Shown here: positions 13,026-21,311 of the stretch, in pieces
Position numbering within the stretch: position 1 is the first letter of the stretch
Layout of the letters: the number at the start of each line of letters is the position of its first letter
Origin: an uncultured Verrucomicrobiota bacterium
GTDB taxonomy: Bacteria; Verrucomicrobiota; Kiritimatiellia; RFP12; UBA1067
Length of the DNA stretch: 21,311 nt
Reading direction: 5' to 3'
NCBI GenBank assembly: GCA_945487985.1
Contig: CALYTX010000004.1
Location: forward strand, 1-21,311
Translations under genes and position numbers: made by a program
Notes under the pieces: generated by a model
Told to the model about the DNA's origin: nothing
The model's database searches: none
What the model saw: the letters and a program-made list of their open reading frames with translations, nothing else

Positions 13026-14410
13026 ACAAACCTATGATAGAAATTGGATCGATTGATTTCATGCCCGATTGGGCCAAGAAGGGCGCAGGGGTGACTGTTG
13101 GCAAAACGCGTCCCGAGCGCGATTCTTCCGACCGGGGCGTCCACCCCGAACGCAAGGGCGGCAAAGGCTTTGCTGCCTCTCGCCGGAATTTCCCCTCCAA
13201 ACCTTTCGTTCGTGGCGCGCAGAATCGTTTCGATGCTCGCCCCGCGCCGATTGATGCCGAGGTCAAGGTTTTGCCCGAACCCAAGGCGCTGGGAACGATT
13301 ATCAACAAGCTGCGGCAGGATTTCCATGCTTACAAGCTCAAGGATTTGGCGTATTTTCTTCTCGACAACCCCGCTTCGGTGCTGCTTAAGGTGACAATCA
13401 AGGATGGCACGAGATTCCACCAGTGCAAGGCGTGCGGTTTTGCTGCTGAAAATGAGGATGAGCTGGTCGAGCATATTCTTGCCGCCCATCTGGGTGATTA
13501 TTACGAAAGCCGTGAAATCGAGTGCGAAGCGCCCAAGGGCAACTTTAATTGTGTGGCCAAATGTGGTTTGAGCGGAACGCTGCTCGGTCCGCCGAACATG
13601 CACGATTTCAACGAAACGGTCAAAGAGACGGCGCGCACGCGCTATCCTGAACTGTCCGAGGCTGAATACCGTTCGCACATCGAAATGGTTCGCGATCCCG
13701 AAACGATCGAAGCGTGGCGGCAAAGCGCGCTCAAGCGTCGGGTGTTTGTGGCTAAGGGCGCCGGCGAGGGTGCGGAGGAAATGACGCGCGCTCAGGCGGA
13801 AGGCGTATTTCGCCGCACGATTCTGCCGTCGCTCAAGGATGAGCCGAAAAAGTTGATGATCTCTGCGGATGCGGCAGCGAAAAGTCCATCGCGCTCGCTG
13901 CAGAAACTCTGCCGCGATGCGCTTGAAGCCGAACGCCGCGCTCCGTATGGAATGTGCTTTGCGTTGCACGGTGCCTTCCACCACCGCAAGCTCAACCTGT
14001 TCCGCGTCAACGATTCGCGCGGACCGGAGTTTGTCACCAGCGTGGAATACCGGCCGTTTGACGCGGAGCATGCGATTGCGGAGCTTTCGCGCATTGCCAA
14101 TTTTATCGCGGCCAATCCCTGCCAGCCCAAGGCAGTGATTGCGCCCGACGCTGAAACTCAAAAACACTTAAACTGGTTGGCTTCCACTGGTCATGTGGTG
14201 GCGTTCACCAACGGTGTTTTTTCGCCGGTCGAGAAATTTCCAAAATACGGCCCGCAGTGGCAAAAGCCAATTGCCGCGCGGGCCGTTGAGCTCGCGCCCG
14301 AGTCCGCAGTTGAGTCTGCGTCCGAGCCTGCGCCCGTTTCCGGGGCCGTTGAAGAGAGTATAGTTGCCGAGGAGAAGAAAGATGAAACTGCCCCTGTCGT
14401 GGTTGAATGA
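13013..14410 (+). CDS. Conserved protein of unknown function with C2H2 zinc-finger pattern
   Basis: The 465-aa product begins with a basic, disordered region (~20-80, many Arg/Lys/Gly/Pro). An ordered segment (KALGTIINKLRQDFHAYKLKDLAYFLL) is followed by Cys138-X2-Cys141-X12-His154-X4-His159, an exact classical C2H2 zinc-finger spacing. A second candidate site has Cys180-X3-Cys184-X12-His197. The middle region (~200-430) has no domain I recognise, and the C-terminus is Ala/Glu/Val-rich and acidic. The arrangement suggests nucleic-acid binding. It starts at ATG 13013, overlapping dus by 13 nt and next to a TATAAT box; ATG 13034 is a possible alternative. Its 3' end runs 29 nt past the pheT start. 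Confidence 0.6.
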   Translation: MDKVDKPMIEIGSIDFMPDWAKKGAGVTVGKTRPERDSSDRGVHPERKGGKGFAASRRNFPSKPFVRGAQNRFDARPAPIDAEVKVLPEPKALGTIINKLRQDFHAYKLKDLAYFLLDNPASVLLKVTIKDGTRFHQCKACGFAAENEDELVEHILAAHLGDYYESREIECEAPKGNFNCVAKCGLSGTLLGPPNMHDFNETVKETARTRYPELSEAEYRSHIEMVRDPETIEAWRQSALKRRVFVAKGAGEGAEEMTRAQAEGVFRRTILPSLKDEPKKLMISADAAAKSPSRSLQKLCRDALEAERRAPYGMCFALHGAFHHRKLNLFRVNDSRGPEFVTSVEYRPFDAEHAIAELSRIANFIAANPCQPKAVIAPDAETQKHLNWLASTGHVVAFTNGVFSPVEKFPKYGPQWQKPIAARAVELAPESAVESASEPAPVSGAVEESIVAEEKKDETAPVVVE

Positions 14411-16820
14411 TTACGTAAAGATTGACGATATCGAGCCGCACGAACTTGCCGAGAAGCTTACCCGTGCTGGATTGCAGGTTGAGTCGGTGGAAACCGTGGG
14501 CGGAACTCCGCTTTCAGATCTTATCGTTGTTGCCGAGATTGTCGAATGCCGTCCCCATCCCGATTCCGACCATTTGCACATCTGCACGCTTTGCGACGGC
14601 AAGGAATCCTTTCAGGTCGTGTGCGGCGCGCCGAACGCGCGGCAGGGAATCAAGACCGCGCTGGCGAAAATCGGCGCGTTGATTCCTGAGGGTGGCTTCA
14701 AGATCAAGAAGGGCAAGTTGCGCGGGGTTGAATCGTTCGGGATGTGCTGTTCGGAGAAGGAACTGCATATCGGGCAGGGCAACGCCGGCATTATCGAGTT
14801 TCCCGCCAACGCGCCGCTGGGCGCGCGAGTTGCGGATGTCTCCGCTGTGGAAAAGCCAGAGGTTGTCTTTGATATTGAAGTTACCTGGAACCGTCCCGAC
14901 GCGCTTTCGGTGGTCGGCATTGCTCGGGAATATGCTGCTCTGCTAAATCGTCCGCTCCGGTTGCCGCCGGTGGATTTCGTCGAGGATAGTGTCGATGTGG
15001 CCGATGAAGTCAAGGTGGTCGTGGAGAACCCACGCAAATGTCCGCGCTACACCGCGCGGGTGGTGACTTCGATGATTCCTGACGCGCCCTCGCCGGAATT
15101 GATGGCCAAGCGGCTGGAGCTTGCTGGCGTCAGAAGCATTTCCCTGGCGGTCGATGTAACCAATTACGTAATGCTCGAGCTTGGTCAGCCTCTGCACGCC
15201 TTCGATCACACCAAGCTGGAAAATCGCACGATTGTCGTGCGTGATGCGCGTGAAGGCGAGACAATTGTCACGCTCGACGGGGTGGAGCGCAAGCTTGATC
15301 CGTCGATGCTGGTTATCTGTGATTCCGAAAAACCCGGCGCGGTGGCCGGTATCATGGGCGGCGAGAATTCGGGTATCGCCCCTGGAACTGCAACGGTGAT
15401 GCTCGAGTCGGCGTTGTTCGATCCGGTTTCGACCAAGTTCACCGCCGGCAAGCTGGGGCTGGCGAGTGAAGCGAGCTACCGGTACATCCGTGGCGTTGAC
15501 AAAGATCTGGCCGATTTCGCCAGCCGCCGCGCGGCACATCTTCTGCAGCAATACGGCGAGGCTAAAATCGCCCGCGGTGTGATTGATTGCGATGCTCGTG
15601 AGCGTCCGTTGAACGCCGATGTTGCGCTTGATTTCGACCGTGCCCGCCGGCTTATCGGCATTCCCATCGGCAACGACGCAATGGTGGCTATACTCGCCGC
15701 TCTTGGGGTAGAGCCGCGCGTCAAAGGGCCGTATGCGGCGATTCCGAAAGTAGATTTCGCCATACCGAGTTGGCGCTACGACTTGAGCCTCGAAGCCGAT
15801 CTCGTCGAGGAGATTGCGCGCATCTACGGGCTTGACAACATCCCCGACACGATGCCTTCGGCTCCGTCGATTTCCAATCTTGATGATTCGCCGTTCAAGG
15901 CGGTCAGGCGCGTGCGCGAGCTCTGCTTGGCGCTTGGATTTTCAGAGGCCATGCACTACAGCTTCCTTTCCCGGAAGGAACTTGACGACTTTGATTCGCG
16001 CCACGCCGCCGATCGGCTGGTCATTCCCGATCCGGTCTCGGCGGAATATGGCGTGATGCGCGATTCGCTGCTGCCGCAGTTGATGGCGAGCCTCGGGCGC
16101 AATGCGGCCCATCAGACCAGCGGCGCGATGCTTTTTGAGATAGGCAAGGTTTTTTCCAACGCTGGGGGAAATCCGTCCGAGCAGGAGCGCATCGCGCTTG
16201 GCTTTGTCGGGCCCGTCGGCCGCGAAGCACTGCGAAAAACTGCTGCAGTTTCCGAGGAGGAATCCGTCCTTTGGCTTAAGGGAGCGGTTGAAGAGCTCAT
16301 AAACAAGCTGCATGCCGGAAGAGTTGAATTCGTCGCTTGCGACCATCCGGCGTTTGCCGCCGGTGCTTCGCTGGCGGTGAAGCTTAACGGACGCGAAATC
16401 GGCGTCATGGGAGCGCTTTCGGCGCGGCTGCGCCATCCCTATCGGCTTACTACGCAAATGGCGCTTTGCGAAATGGAACTTCCGCGGCTCGTCAAGAAGG
16501 TGCGCGCAACCGGAAAGGTGTCGGCCGTGCCGCAATACCCGGCGGTTCGGCGCGACATCGCGTTGCTTGCTGGCAAGGGCGTTACCCACGAGTCCATCGT
16601 CGACATCATCCGTCGGTCTGGCGGCAAGGAATTGACGAAAATCGAGCTCTTTGATATATTTAAACTAAAAGATGTCAAGGACGGGACTCGTTCGCTCGCG
16701 TATGCGCTTGAGTTTCGCTCTCCCGAGCGAACCTTGACCGATGAGGAGGTTGGCAAAACCTTCCAGCGCATCGTCGATGCCCTCAAGGCGAGTGCTGGTA
16801 TAGAAGTGAGGGAGAGTTGA
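14382..16820 (+). CDS. pheT: Phenylalanine-tRNA ligase beta subunit
   Basis: The 812-aa product has the normal length and domain order of bacterial PheT. The N-terminal MKLPLSWLNDYV precedes the EMAP-like tRNA-binding domain (~43-150, HPDSDHLHICTL). The B3/B4 region contains VDVTNYVMLELGQPLHAFD, the site used for editing mischarged Tyr-tRNA. B5 follows (FDRARRLIGIPI), then the catalytic-like core and a C-terminal FDX-ACB domain (VPQYPAVRRDIALL ... SLAYALEFRSPERTLTDEEV). It pairs with PheS to attach Phe to tRNA. GAGGAG (14369-14374) seven bases upstream fixes the start at 14382. pheS is not upstream or downstream in this window, so the two subunits are encoded apart. Confidence 0.97.
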   Translation: MKLPLSWLNDYVKIDDIEPHELAEKLTRAGLQVESVETVGGTPLSDLIVVAEIVECRPHPDSDHLHICTLCDGKESFQVVCGAPNARQGIKTALAKIGALIPEGGFKIKKGKLRGVESFGMCCSEKELHIGQGNAGIIEFPANAPLGARVADVSAVEKPEVVFDIEVTWNRPDALSVVGIAREYAALLNRPLRLPPVDFVEDSVDVADEVKVVVENPRKCPRYTARVVTSMIPDAPSPELMAKRLELAGVRSISLAVDVTNYVMLELGQPLHAFDHTKLENRTIVVRDAREGETIVTLDGVERKLDPSMLVICDSEKPGAVAGIMGGENSGIAPGTATVMLESALFDPVSTKFTAGKLGLASEASYRYIRGVDKDLADFASRRAAHLLQQYGEAKIARGVIDCDARERPLNADVALDFDRARRLIGIPIGNDAMVAILAALGVEPRVKGPYAAIPKVDFAIPSWRYDLSLEADLVEEIARIYGLDNIPDTMPSAPSISNLDDSPFKAVRRVRELCLALGFSEAMHYSFLSRKELDDFDSRHAADRLVIPDPVSAEYGVMRDSLLPQLMASLGRNAAHQTSGAMLFEIGKVFSNAGGNPSEQERIALGFVGPVGREALRKTAAVSEEESVLWLKGAVEELINKLHAGRVEFVACDHPAFAAGASLAVKLNGREIGVMGALSARLRHPYRLTTQMALCEMELPRLVKKVRATGKVSAVPQYPAVRRDIALLAGKGVTHESIVDIIRRSGGKELTKIELFDIFKLKDVKDGTRSLAYALEFRSPERTLTDEEVGKTFQRIVDALKASAGIEVRES

Positions 16821-16965
16821 TTTTAAAGGACGTGGGTCCTGGGTTGCTCGCGGATTAAGCAGACTTTTCTCTGACCGACATTTTAAGATAGGGGCTTTGC
16901 GGCCTACTAGTTGGAACAAGGGTTCCGGGGACTCTGTGCTACGGCAGCGTGGGATCTTTTATTTG
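16821..16965. other. Short intergenic region after pheT
   Basis: Two small dyads are visible: AGGAC 16827-16831 with GTCCT 16836-16840, and GGAAC with GTTCC around 16912-16925. Neither is followed by a T-tract. No RNA gene or convincing promoter was recognised. Confidence 0.4.
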
Positions 16966-17871
16966 ATGATGAAGAAAACGACAGCAGCGGCGCTGATTGC
17001 CATGGTGGTTCTCGTTGGGGGGCTTTTCGCCGCGCCTGCCCGCTCGGTGCAGGTTAGGAGCGCCTTCCCCCGGCCGCCCCAGCAGGCTGCGCAAGCGCTC
17101 AAGGTGACGGCGGGCAAGCCGTTTTCCTCCGGCTACGTGTTTGTCGACGGGCGCTATCTCGCCCCGCCATACAAGGTCGAGCGCTATGGCACGGTAATTC
17201 GCATCAACGGCTGTCAGGTGACAAGGGAAATCGTCCCTTGGAGTGAATTCGTCAAAACGCAGGCCGGCTTCACGGCCGTAAAATCGGAAGCTCCCGATGA
17301 AGGCGAGGACGAATCTGCCGAAGGGGAAACCCCAGCGGACAGCGCCGAACCCGAGGAAGAGGAGGAAGAGGAAGTCGACGAGGACGACAGCACGCTCGAC
17401 GATCTTTTTGACGATTCGGCAGGGGAGAAAAAGCCGGCAGCGAAAAAGAAGCCGGTCAAGGATAAGAAGCCCAAGAAGCGTAAGCCTCAGGCCAAGATCA
17501 CCTATTCCTTCGCAGGCGAGTTCACGCCGAATGAGAAGACCAAGGCGATGGTTGACAAGATCAATCGCATCCGTACCAAGATCGACAGCCAGTTGCGGGC
17601 AGGCGGATATTATTTCTTCGGCTCGCGATACTCTACGCTCAACGGCGATGCCGGTGCGGCCAAGCGACTCGCCGAAAAGCTTCCGGTGGTGATGCAGAAA
17701 TATTCCGAGCGCGGCGAATTTGCCGCGGCCATCCGTTCCGCCGGCTTCACCTACTTCCCGGTGGCGCTTGTCGACGATCTGTTCAAAAACCGCTTCGCCT
17801 ACATCCAGCTACTCGAGCGCCGCAAGAAAGATCTTCAACAAAACCAATGGCAGAAACTGCTGGTAGATTGA
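16966..17871 (+). CDS. Secreted protein with adjacent acidic and lysine-rich blocks
   Basis: The 301-aa product starts MMKKTTAAALIAMVVLVGGLFAAPARS, a clear signal peptide; ATG 16969 is an equal alternative. An N-terminal globular part (~35-100, SSGYVFVDGRYLAPPYKVERYGTVIRINGCQV) resembles a small beta domain that I cannot name. A low-complexity stretch (~110-150) is almost entirely Glu/Asp, including EEEEEEEVDEDD and DDLFDD. It is followed at once by a Lys/Pro block (KKPAAKKKPVKDKKPKKRKP). The C-terminal ~130 residues are helical and conserved-looking (NRIRTKIDSQLRAGGYYFFGSRYS). The following glycosyltransferase gene overlaps it by 25 nt, so they are probably co-expressed. Function is unknown. 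Confidence 0.7.
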   Translation: MMKKTTAAALIAMVVLVGGLFAAPARSVQVRSAFPRPPQQAAQALKVTAGKPFSSGYVFVDGRYLAPPYKVERYGTVIRINGCQVTREIVPWSEFVKTQAGFTAVKSEAPDEGEDESAEGETPADSAEPEEEEEEEVDEDDSTLDDLFDDSAGEKKPAAKKKPVKDKKPKKRKPQAKITYSFAGEFTPNEKTKAMVDKINRIRTKIDSQLRAGGYYFFGSRYSTLNGDAGAAKRLAEKLPVVMQKYSERGEFAAAIRSAGFTYFPVALVDDLFKNRFAYIQLLERRKKDLQQNQWQKLLVD

Positions 17872-18914
17872 ATGCGACCATTCTCATTCCGGCCTACAAT
17901 CCGGACGAGAAACTGCTGCGGTTGCTACCGCAGCTCAAGGAGCAGTTCTCGCGTATCGTGCTTGTGGACGACGGCCCCACCCGCGGTCAGGAAATTTTCG
18001 CCGCCGCCGCCGGTTATGTCGAGAAGATTCTCGTGCACGAGCGCAACCGCGGCAAGGGCGCGGCGCTCAAAACGGGGCTGCGCTACATTGGCGGAACCTC
18101 CGATGTAATAACCGCCGATGCCGATGGACAGCACACCTGCGAGGATATTGTCCGGGTTGCCATCGCGCTCGCGAGCCACCGCAAGGGACTGGTGCTCGGT
18201 TCGCGCGCCTTTGCCGGGCGCGTGCCGTTACGCAGCCGGTTTGGCAATGTGTGGACGCGTTATTTCTTCTTTCTGATGACGGGCTTGATGGTGCGCGACA
18301 CGCAGACTGGGCTTAGGGGGATTCCTGCTGGGCTCGTCGAGCGAATCGCATCTATTCCCGGCGAGCGCTACGAATACGAAATGGCGATGCTGGCCGACGC
18401 CAAGCATCATGAGGAGAAGCCTTTCGAGGTTCCCATCGCCACAATCTATATTGAAGAGAACCGCGCCAGCCATTTTAATCCACTGCTGGATACGATACGC
18501 ATCTACCGTTCGCTGTTCCAGTTCTGCCTTTCGTCGGTGCTCTCGTTTCTGCTCGACAACGGGATTTTCGCTGCGATAATTTGGATGCTGTCATCGAAGG
18601 AAACGGCGCGGCGCGACGACATTCTTGTGGCGATGGCCTTGTCCCGGGCGGTTTCATCACATTTCAATTACCTCTACAATCGTTTCGTAGTTTTCAGCGA
18701 CCGCAAGCGAAATTCCACCCGCCACCGCAGCTATTACAGTTATTTCGGGCTGGTAGTCGTAATTGCGCTGGCGAGTTATGTGCTCACCGAAGGCTCGGCC
18801 GAGTTTTTCGACATCAAGGGCGTTGCCATCACAGCGGTCAAGATTGTCGCGGATGTGGTGCTTTTCTTCGCCAGTTATTTCATTCAACGCAAGTTTATTT
18901 TCCGGAAGGGGTGA
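17847..18914 (+). CDS. Polyprenyl-phosphate-sugar-synthase-like GT2 fused to a GtrA-like membrane domain
   Basis: The 355-aa product has a dolichol-phosphate-mannose-synthase-like GT2 domain (~9-215): ILIPAYNPDEKLL, VLVDDG (38-43), NRGKGAALKTGL, ITADADGQH with DADGQH at 91-96, then VLGSRAF and the RYEYEMAML segment. A GtrA-like four-helix membrane domain (~225-355) follows, including FCLSSVLSFLLDNGIFAAIIW and VADVVLFFASYFIQRKFIF. Such enzymes move a sugar from a nucleotide donor to a lipid phosphate at the membrane, and GtrA domains are linked to flipping of lipid-linked sugars. The next gene is manC, so GDP-mannose is the likely donor; this is inferred from context. The start overlaps the upstream gene by 25 nt and lacks a strong SD. 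Confidence 0.85.
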   Translation: MAETAGRLNATILIPAYNPDEKLLRLLPQLKEQFSRIVLVDDGPTRGQEIFAAAAGYVEKILVHERNRGKGAALKTGLRYIGGTSDVITADADGQHTCEDIVRVAIALASHRKGLVLGSRAFAGRVPLRSRFGNVWTRYFFFLMTGLMVRDTQTGLRGIPAGLVERIASIPGERYEYEMAMLADAKHHEEKPFEVPIATIYIEENRASHFNPLLDTIRIYRSLFQFCLSSVLSFLLDNGIFAAIIWMLSSKETARRDDILVAMALSRAVSSHFNYLYNRFVVFSDRKRNSTRHRSYYSYFGLVVVIALASYVLTEGSAEFFDIKGVAITAVKIVADVVLFFASYFIQRKFIFRKG

Positions 18915-18918
18915 GGAT

Positions 18919-19968
18919 ATGGGTCGTGGTCGCAAGCCGATTTTCGCCATTATTCTGGCCGGCGGTTCCGGCGAGCGGTTCTGGCCGCTCTCCTCTCCGA
19001 AGCGTCCCAAACAATTTCTCAAGATATTCGGCGGCAAGTCGCTCATCCGTCAGGCGATGGAGCGGGTGCTGCCGGTTGTTCCGGTTGCGAACATTATCGT
19101 CATCACGGCCAAGACGCTCGCTGCAGCCACTCGCGCCGAACTGCCCGAACTGCCGCGCGAAAACGTGATTCTGGAACCTTGCCGGAAGAATACCGCCAGC
19201 GCGATCGCCACCGCCTTGGGCGAGGTTCTGCGTCGCGGCGGCGAGGACGCGCTGGCCATAACGCTTACAGCCGATCAGCTGATGAAAAAGCCAGGCGTGT
19301 TCCGTTCGTTGCTCGTCAAATCCCTCGGAGTTGCCGCGCGCAAGGATGTGATAGTCACGCTCGGCGTCAAGCCCACCTACCCTGCGACCGGTTTCGGCTA
19401 CATCGACCGCGAGCGAAAAATCTTTGTCGAAAAGCCAGATGCCACGACTGCCGCGAGGTATCTAAAATCAGGCAAATACTTGTGGAACGCGGGTATGTTC
19501 ATTTTCCGCGCCGGCGCGCTCGCGGCAATCCTCGAAGAGCTCTCGCCCGAGTTGTATAATCTGTCGCTGGCCGTTTCGAAGGCGCCTTCGGCGAGCCGGG
19601 TTTTACGGCGGCTGTATCCAACGCTGACTTCAGTCTCGTTCGACTATGCCGTGATGGAGCGTACGCGGGCCATAGAAGTTGTCAGTGGCGATTTCGGCTG
19701 GGACGATGTCGGCGGCTACGCGGCACTGGCCGCGCATTTGCCGGCAGACGCGCAGGGCAACATTCGCTTGGGCAAAACCCGTCTGCTCGAATGCACTGGC
19801 TGCACGCTGCTCGGAGACGGGGTTCGGGTCTCGGCCTTCGGTCTTGAAAACATCGTCATCGCCTCTTGCGGCGACGAAGTGCTGGTAATGCCGAAATCGC
19901 GTTCGACCGAACTCAAGCGCCTGTTCGAGGTGCTTCCCGCAGGTTTGGCCAAGATAATCTCAAAGTGA
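18919..19968 (+). CDS. manC: Mannose-1-phosphate guanylyltransferase
   Basis: The 349-aa product makes GDP-mannose from mannose-1-phosphate and GTP. Motifs are the nucleotidyltransferase signature AIILAGGSGERFWPLSSPKRPKQFL (~10-34), EPCRKNTASAIATAL, GVKPTYPATGFGYI, EKPDA, LWNAGMFIFRAGAL, SFDYAVMERT and FGWDDVGGYAAL. The usual ADH before the sugar-binding region reads ADQ here. Length matches the single-domain GMP class, without the isomerase domain of the fused ManC/AlgA type. The 4-nt gap after the glycosyltransferase stop and the AGGGG upstream fix ATG 18919. The 3' end overlaps the convergent cysteine-cluster gene by 9 nt. Confidence 0.93.
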   Translation: MGRGRKPIFAIILAGGSGERFWPLSSPKRPKQFLKIFGGKSLIRQAMERVLPVVPVANIIVITAKTLAAATRAELPELPRENVILEPCRKNTASAIATALGEVLRRGGEDALAITLTADQLMKKPGVFRSLLVKSLGVAARKDVIVTLGVKPTYPATGFGYIDRERKIFVEKPDATTAARYLKSGKYLWNAGMFIFRAGALAAILEELSPELYNLSLAVSKAPSASRVLRRLYPTLTSVSFDYAVMERTRAIEVVSGDFGWDDVGGYAALAAHLPADAQGNIRLGKTRLLECTGCTLLGDGVRVSAFGLENIVIASCGDEVLVMPKSRSTELKRLFEVLPAGLAKIISK

Positions 19969-20319
19969 TTCTTTTCTCTCTTCGAGGCCGAGCGCTTTGA
20001 GCGCAGGACACACTTCGCCAGAATCGGGGTTTTGCCATGCAAACGGGAAGGTGCGGCACTTCCCAGGTTTGACAGGATTGATGCGGCAGAGATTTGCGTC
20101 GCTTAAATAGGCGCAAGCACCGTCAGGACGGCTCTTGAGCACCAGTCCGCGTCGATCGGGAGCAAGGTCGGTTTCGCGGGCGATGAAATCTTCCTGCGTC
20201 ATGCCGAGAAAAGCGGCAATAGCTTCGATTTCGGCGGAAGAAACCCGGACAATCCCGCCGGGAATTCGGCAGCATTCGCCGCAACGACGGCAATGGAAAG
20301 CGGTACAGTCGATTTTCAT
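19960..20319 (-). CDS. YkgJ-family cysteine-cluster protein
   Basis: The 119-aa product has the zinc- or iron-binding cysteine cluster of the YkgJ/UPF0153 family. Cys5, Cys10, Cys13, Cys16 and Cys17 (FHCRRCGECC) lie at the N-terminus, followed by further cysteines in GACAYL, NLCRI, KPGKCRTFPF and EVCPAL. Members are small cytoplasmic proteins of unknown biochemical role. The start overlaps the stop of the XylR-type regulator as ATGA, so the two form an operon. It converges on manC with a 9-nt overlap. Confidence 0.88.
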   Translation of the reverse strand: MKIDCTAFHCRRCGECCRIPGGIVRVSSAEIEAIAAFLGMTQEDFIARETDLAPDRRGLVLKSRPDGACAYLSDANLCRINPVKPGKCRTFPFAWQNPDSGEVCPALKALGLEERKESL

Positions 20320-21311
20320 GCTTTGTCAGCGCCAGTGCGCAAGCTGCGGCAATGCTTTTGCCATTGCCGCAGCGTCATGCCGGTTTTGGACTTGAATACG
20401 CGTCTGAAAGTGGTGTCTGAAGCGTAGCCGCATTCGCCGGCGACCGCGTCAATCCGTTGCCGAGGATTGGCAAGCAGTCGTTTGGCGTTTTCGATACGCA
20501 CGGCCTGGATTTCGCCGAGGATGGAACGGCCGGTAGCGTTGCGGAAGCGAATCTCGGCCAGTCGCCGCGAACAATCGAAGACCCCGAGCACATCCTTAGC
20601 CGTCAGTCCCTTGCAGGCGCGGGCGCGAATCGTCTCCGCAGCCCGCAGTGCTGCGCGGTCGGTTTTCAGAAATATTCGCGAGGAATTGCGACAGGTAAGC
20701 ATTGCCGGAGGCATGCTTTCCATTGGCTTGCCCTCGAGCTTGCCGTGCAACAAGGCATGCAGTATTTCGGCGGCGCGATAGCCCGATGCCTTGAAATTGA
20801 GCTTGATGCTGCTCAAGGTTGGATTCACACCTTCGCAGAGTTTGTCGTCGTCGTCAACTCCAACGACGGTGCACTCGAACGGAACCTCCACTCCGGCGAT
20901 GCGGCAGGCGTTGAGAAAGTGGCTGGCGATGCGGTCGTTGGCGGCCAAAATGCCGCACGGTTTTGGCAGGCTGAGCGCCCATTTGCCCATTTCCCGCTGA
21001 AGTTCTTGTATTGACAATCCCAGACGCGACGGGACGAACACTTGGAGCGCGATGCCGCGCCGGGACATTATTTTCGAGAAGGTGAAAAATCGGTTTTCGC
21101 TCCAGATGCGGCGCTGTGGCCATGGAACAAATCCGCAGGCGGCCAGATTGCGTTTTAATAGTTCGCGTGCGGCCAGTTCCGCCACGCGGGACGAATCGGT
21201 GATTACGGTTGCGTATTTTTCAATTCCCGTTGGTGGAAAGGAATCGAGCAAAACCGTGCTTTCCGGAGAAAAGAGGCTTGCATCGTATTCTTCGATTCCG
21301 TTGATAGGACT
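20316..21311 (-). CDS. XylR-type AraC-family regulator with LacI-like sensor, 5' end outside window
   Basis: The open frame continues to the window edge, so the N-terminus is missing; the visible part is 331 aa. The sensor half is a LacI/periplasmic-binding-like domain: ARELLKRNLAACGFVPW, GILAANDRIASHFLNACRIAGVEVP, VVGVDDD and NPTLSSIKLNFKASGYRAAEILHALL. It is followed by an AraC/XylS helix-turn-helix domain, ending DAVAGECGYASDTTFRRVFKSKTGMTLRQWQKH. Such XylR-like proteins bind a sugar and control genes for its use. No sugar-utilisation genes are seen downstream, so the target lies outside the window or is distant. A TTG at 21251 is in frame, but the homology continues upstream, so I do not take it as the start. 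Confidence 0.88.
   Translation of the reverse strand, partial: SPINGIEEYDASLFSPESTVLLDSFPPTGIEKYATVITDSSRVAELAARELLKRNLAACGFVPWPQRRIWSENRFFTFSKIMSRRGIALQVFVPSRLGLSIQELQREMGKWALSLPKPCGILAANDRIASHFLNACRIAGVEVPFECTVVGVDDDDKLCEGVNPTLSSIKLNFKASGYRAAEILHALLHGKLEGKPMESMPPAMLTCRNSSRIFLKTDRAALRAAETIRARACKGLTAKDVLGVFDCSRRLAEIRFRNATGRSILGEIQAVRIENAKRLLANPRQRIDAVAGECGYASDTTFRRVFKSKTGMTLRQWQKHCRSLRTGADKA

Noticed and set aside
12554..14167. 537-codon open frame on the minus strand opposite dus and the zinc-finger gene
   Set aside because: It has no recognisable domain and lies antisense to two well-supported genes; long antisense frames are common at this GC content.
16827..16925. Small dyads after pheT considered as a rho-independent terminator or small RNA gene
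   Set aside because: Stems are only about 5 bp and are not followed by a T-tract; no RNA family was recognised.

Overview
The window is about 21.3 kb of GC-rich bacterial chromosome. Gene content points to the PVC superphylum, most likely Kiritimatiellota or Lentisphaerota: an FGE-sulfatase-fold variable protein, a four-helix-bundle 'suffix' protein, secreted proteins with InlB-like and Asp-rich calcium-type repeats, a XylR-type AraC regulator with a LacI-like sensor, and GYF_2 proteins. The taxon is an inference from family content. No rRNA, tRNA, CRISPR array, transposase or integrase was recognised.

Region 1 (1-2506) is accessory. It opens with the 3' end of a C-type-lectin/FGE-fold gene. 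Its last ~30 codons have the composition of a diversity-generating retroelement (DGR) variable region, and a GC-rich hairpin with a GAGA loop follows just after the stop. Next comes a four-helix-bundle protein, the same broad fold class as the DGR accessory protein Avd. On both sides of that gene lie dyad-symmetric arrays of a 9-nt unit (GACAAAAGT and its complement). The right array encodes the signal peptide of the next gene, a secreted repeat protein that stops inside its second calcium-type repeat. No reverse transcriptase or template repeat is visible, so diversification would have to come from elsewhere in the genome.

Region 2 (2507-8141) holds two tandem secreted thioredoxin-fold paralogs, one with CKPC and one without cysteines. 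They are followed by an AMP-forming acyl-CoA ligase, an unusual HPPK (FolK)-histidine phosphatase fusion, and a convergent family 2 glycosyltransferase whose 3' end overlaps the fusion by 100 nt.

Region 3 (8142-13025) is a tightly coupled operon. Two GYF_2-domain proteins with VEKIVEK repeats, a secreted TPR-containing protein and a tRNA-dihydrouridine synthase are all joined by 4-nt ATGA overlaps.

Region 4 (13013-16820) has a conserved unknown protein with a classical C2H2 zinc-finger pattern, followed by pheT preceded by a good Shine-Dalgarno sequence. pheS is not present.

Region 5 (16821-21311) holds a secreted protein with an acidic block followed by a lysine block, a polyprenyl-phosphate-sugar-synthase-like glycosyltransferase fused to a GtrA-like membrane domain, and ManC, which would supply GDP-mannose. 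Converging on ManC is a two-gene minus-strand operon: a XylR-type regulator, truncated by the window end, and a YkgJ-type cysteine-cluster protein.
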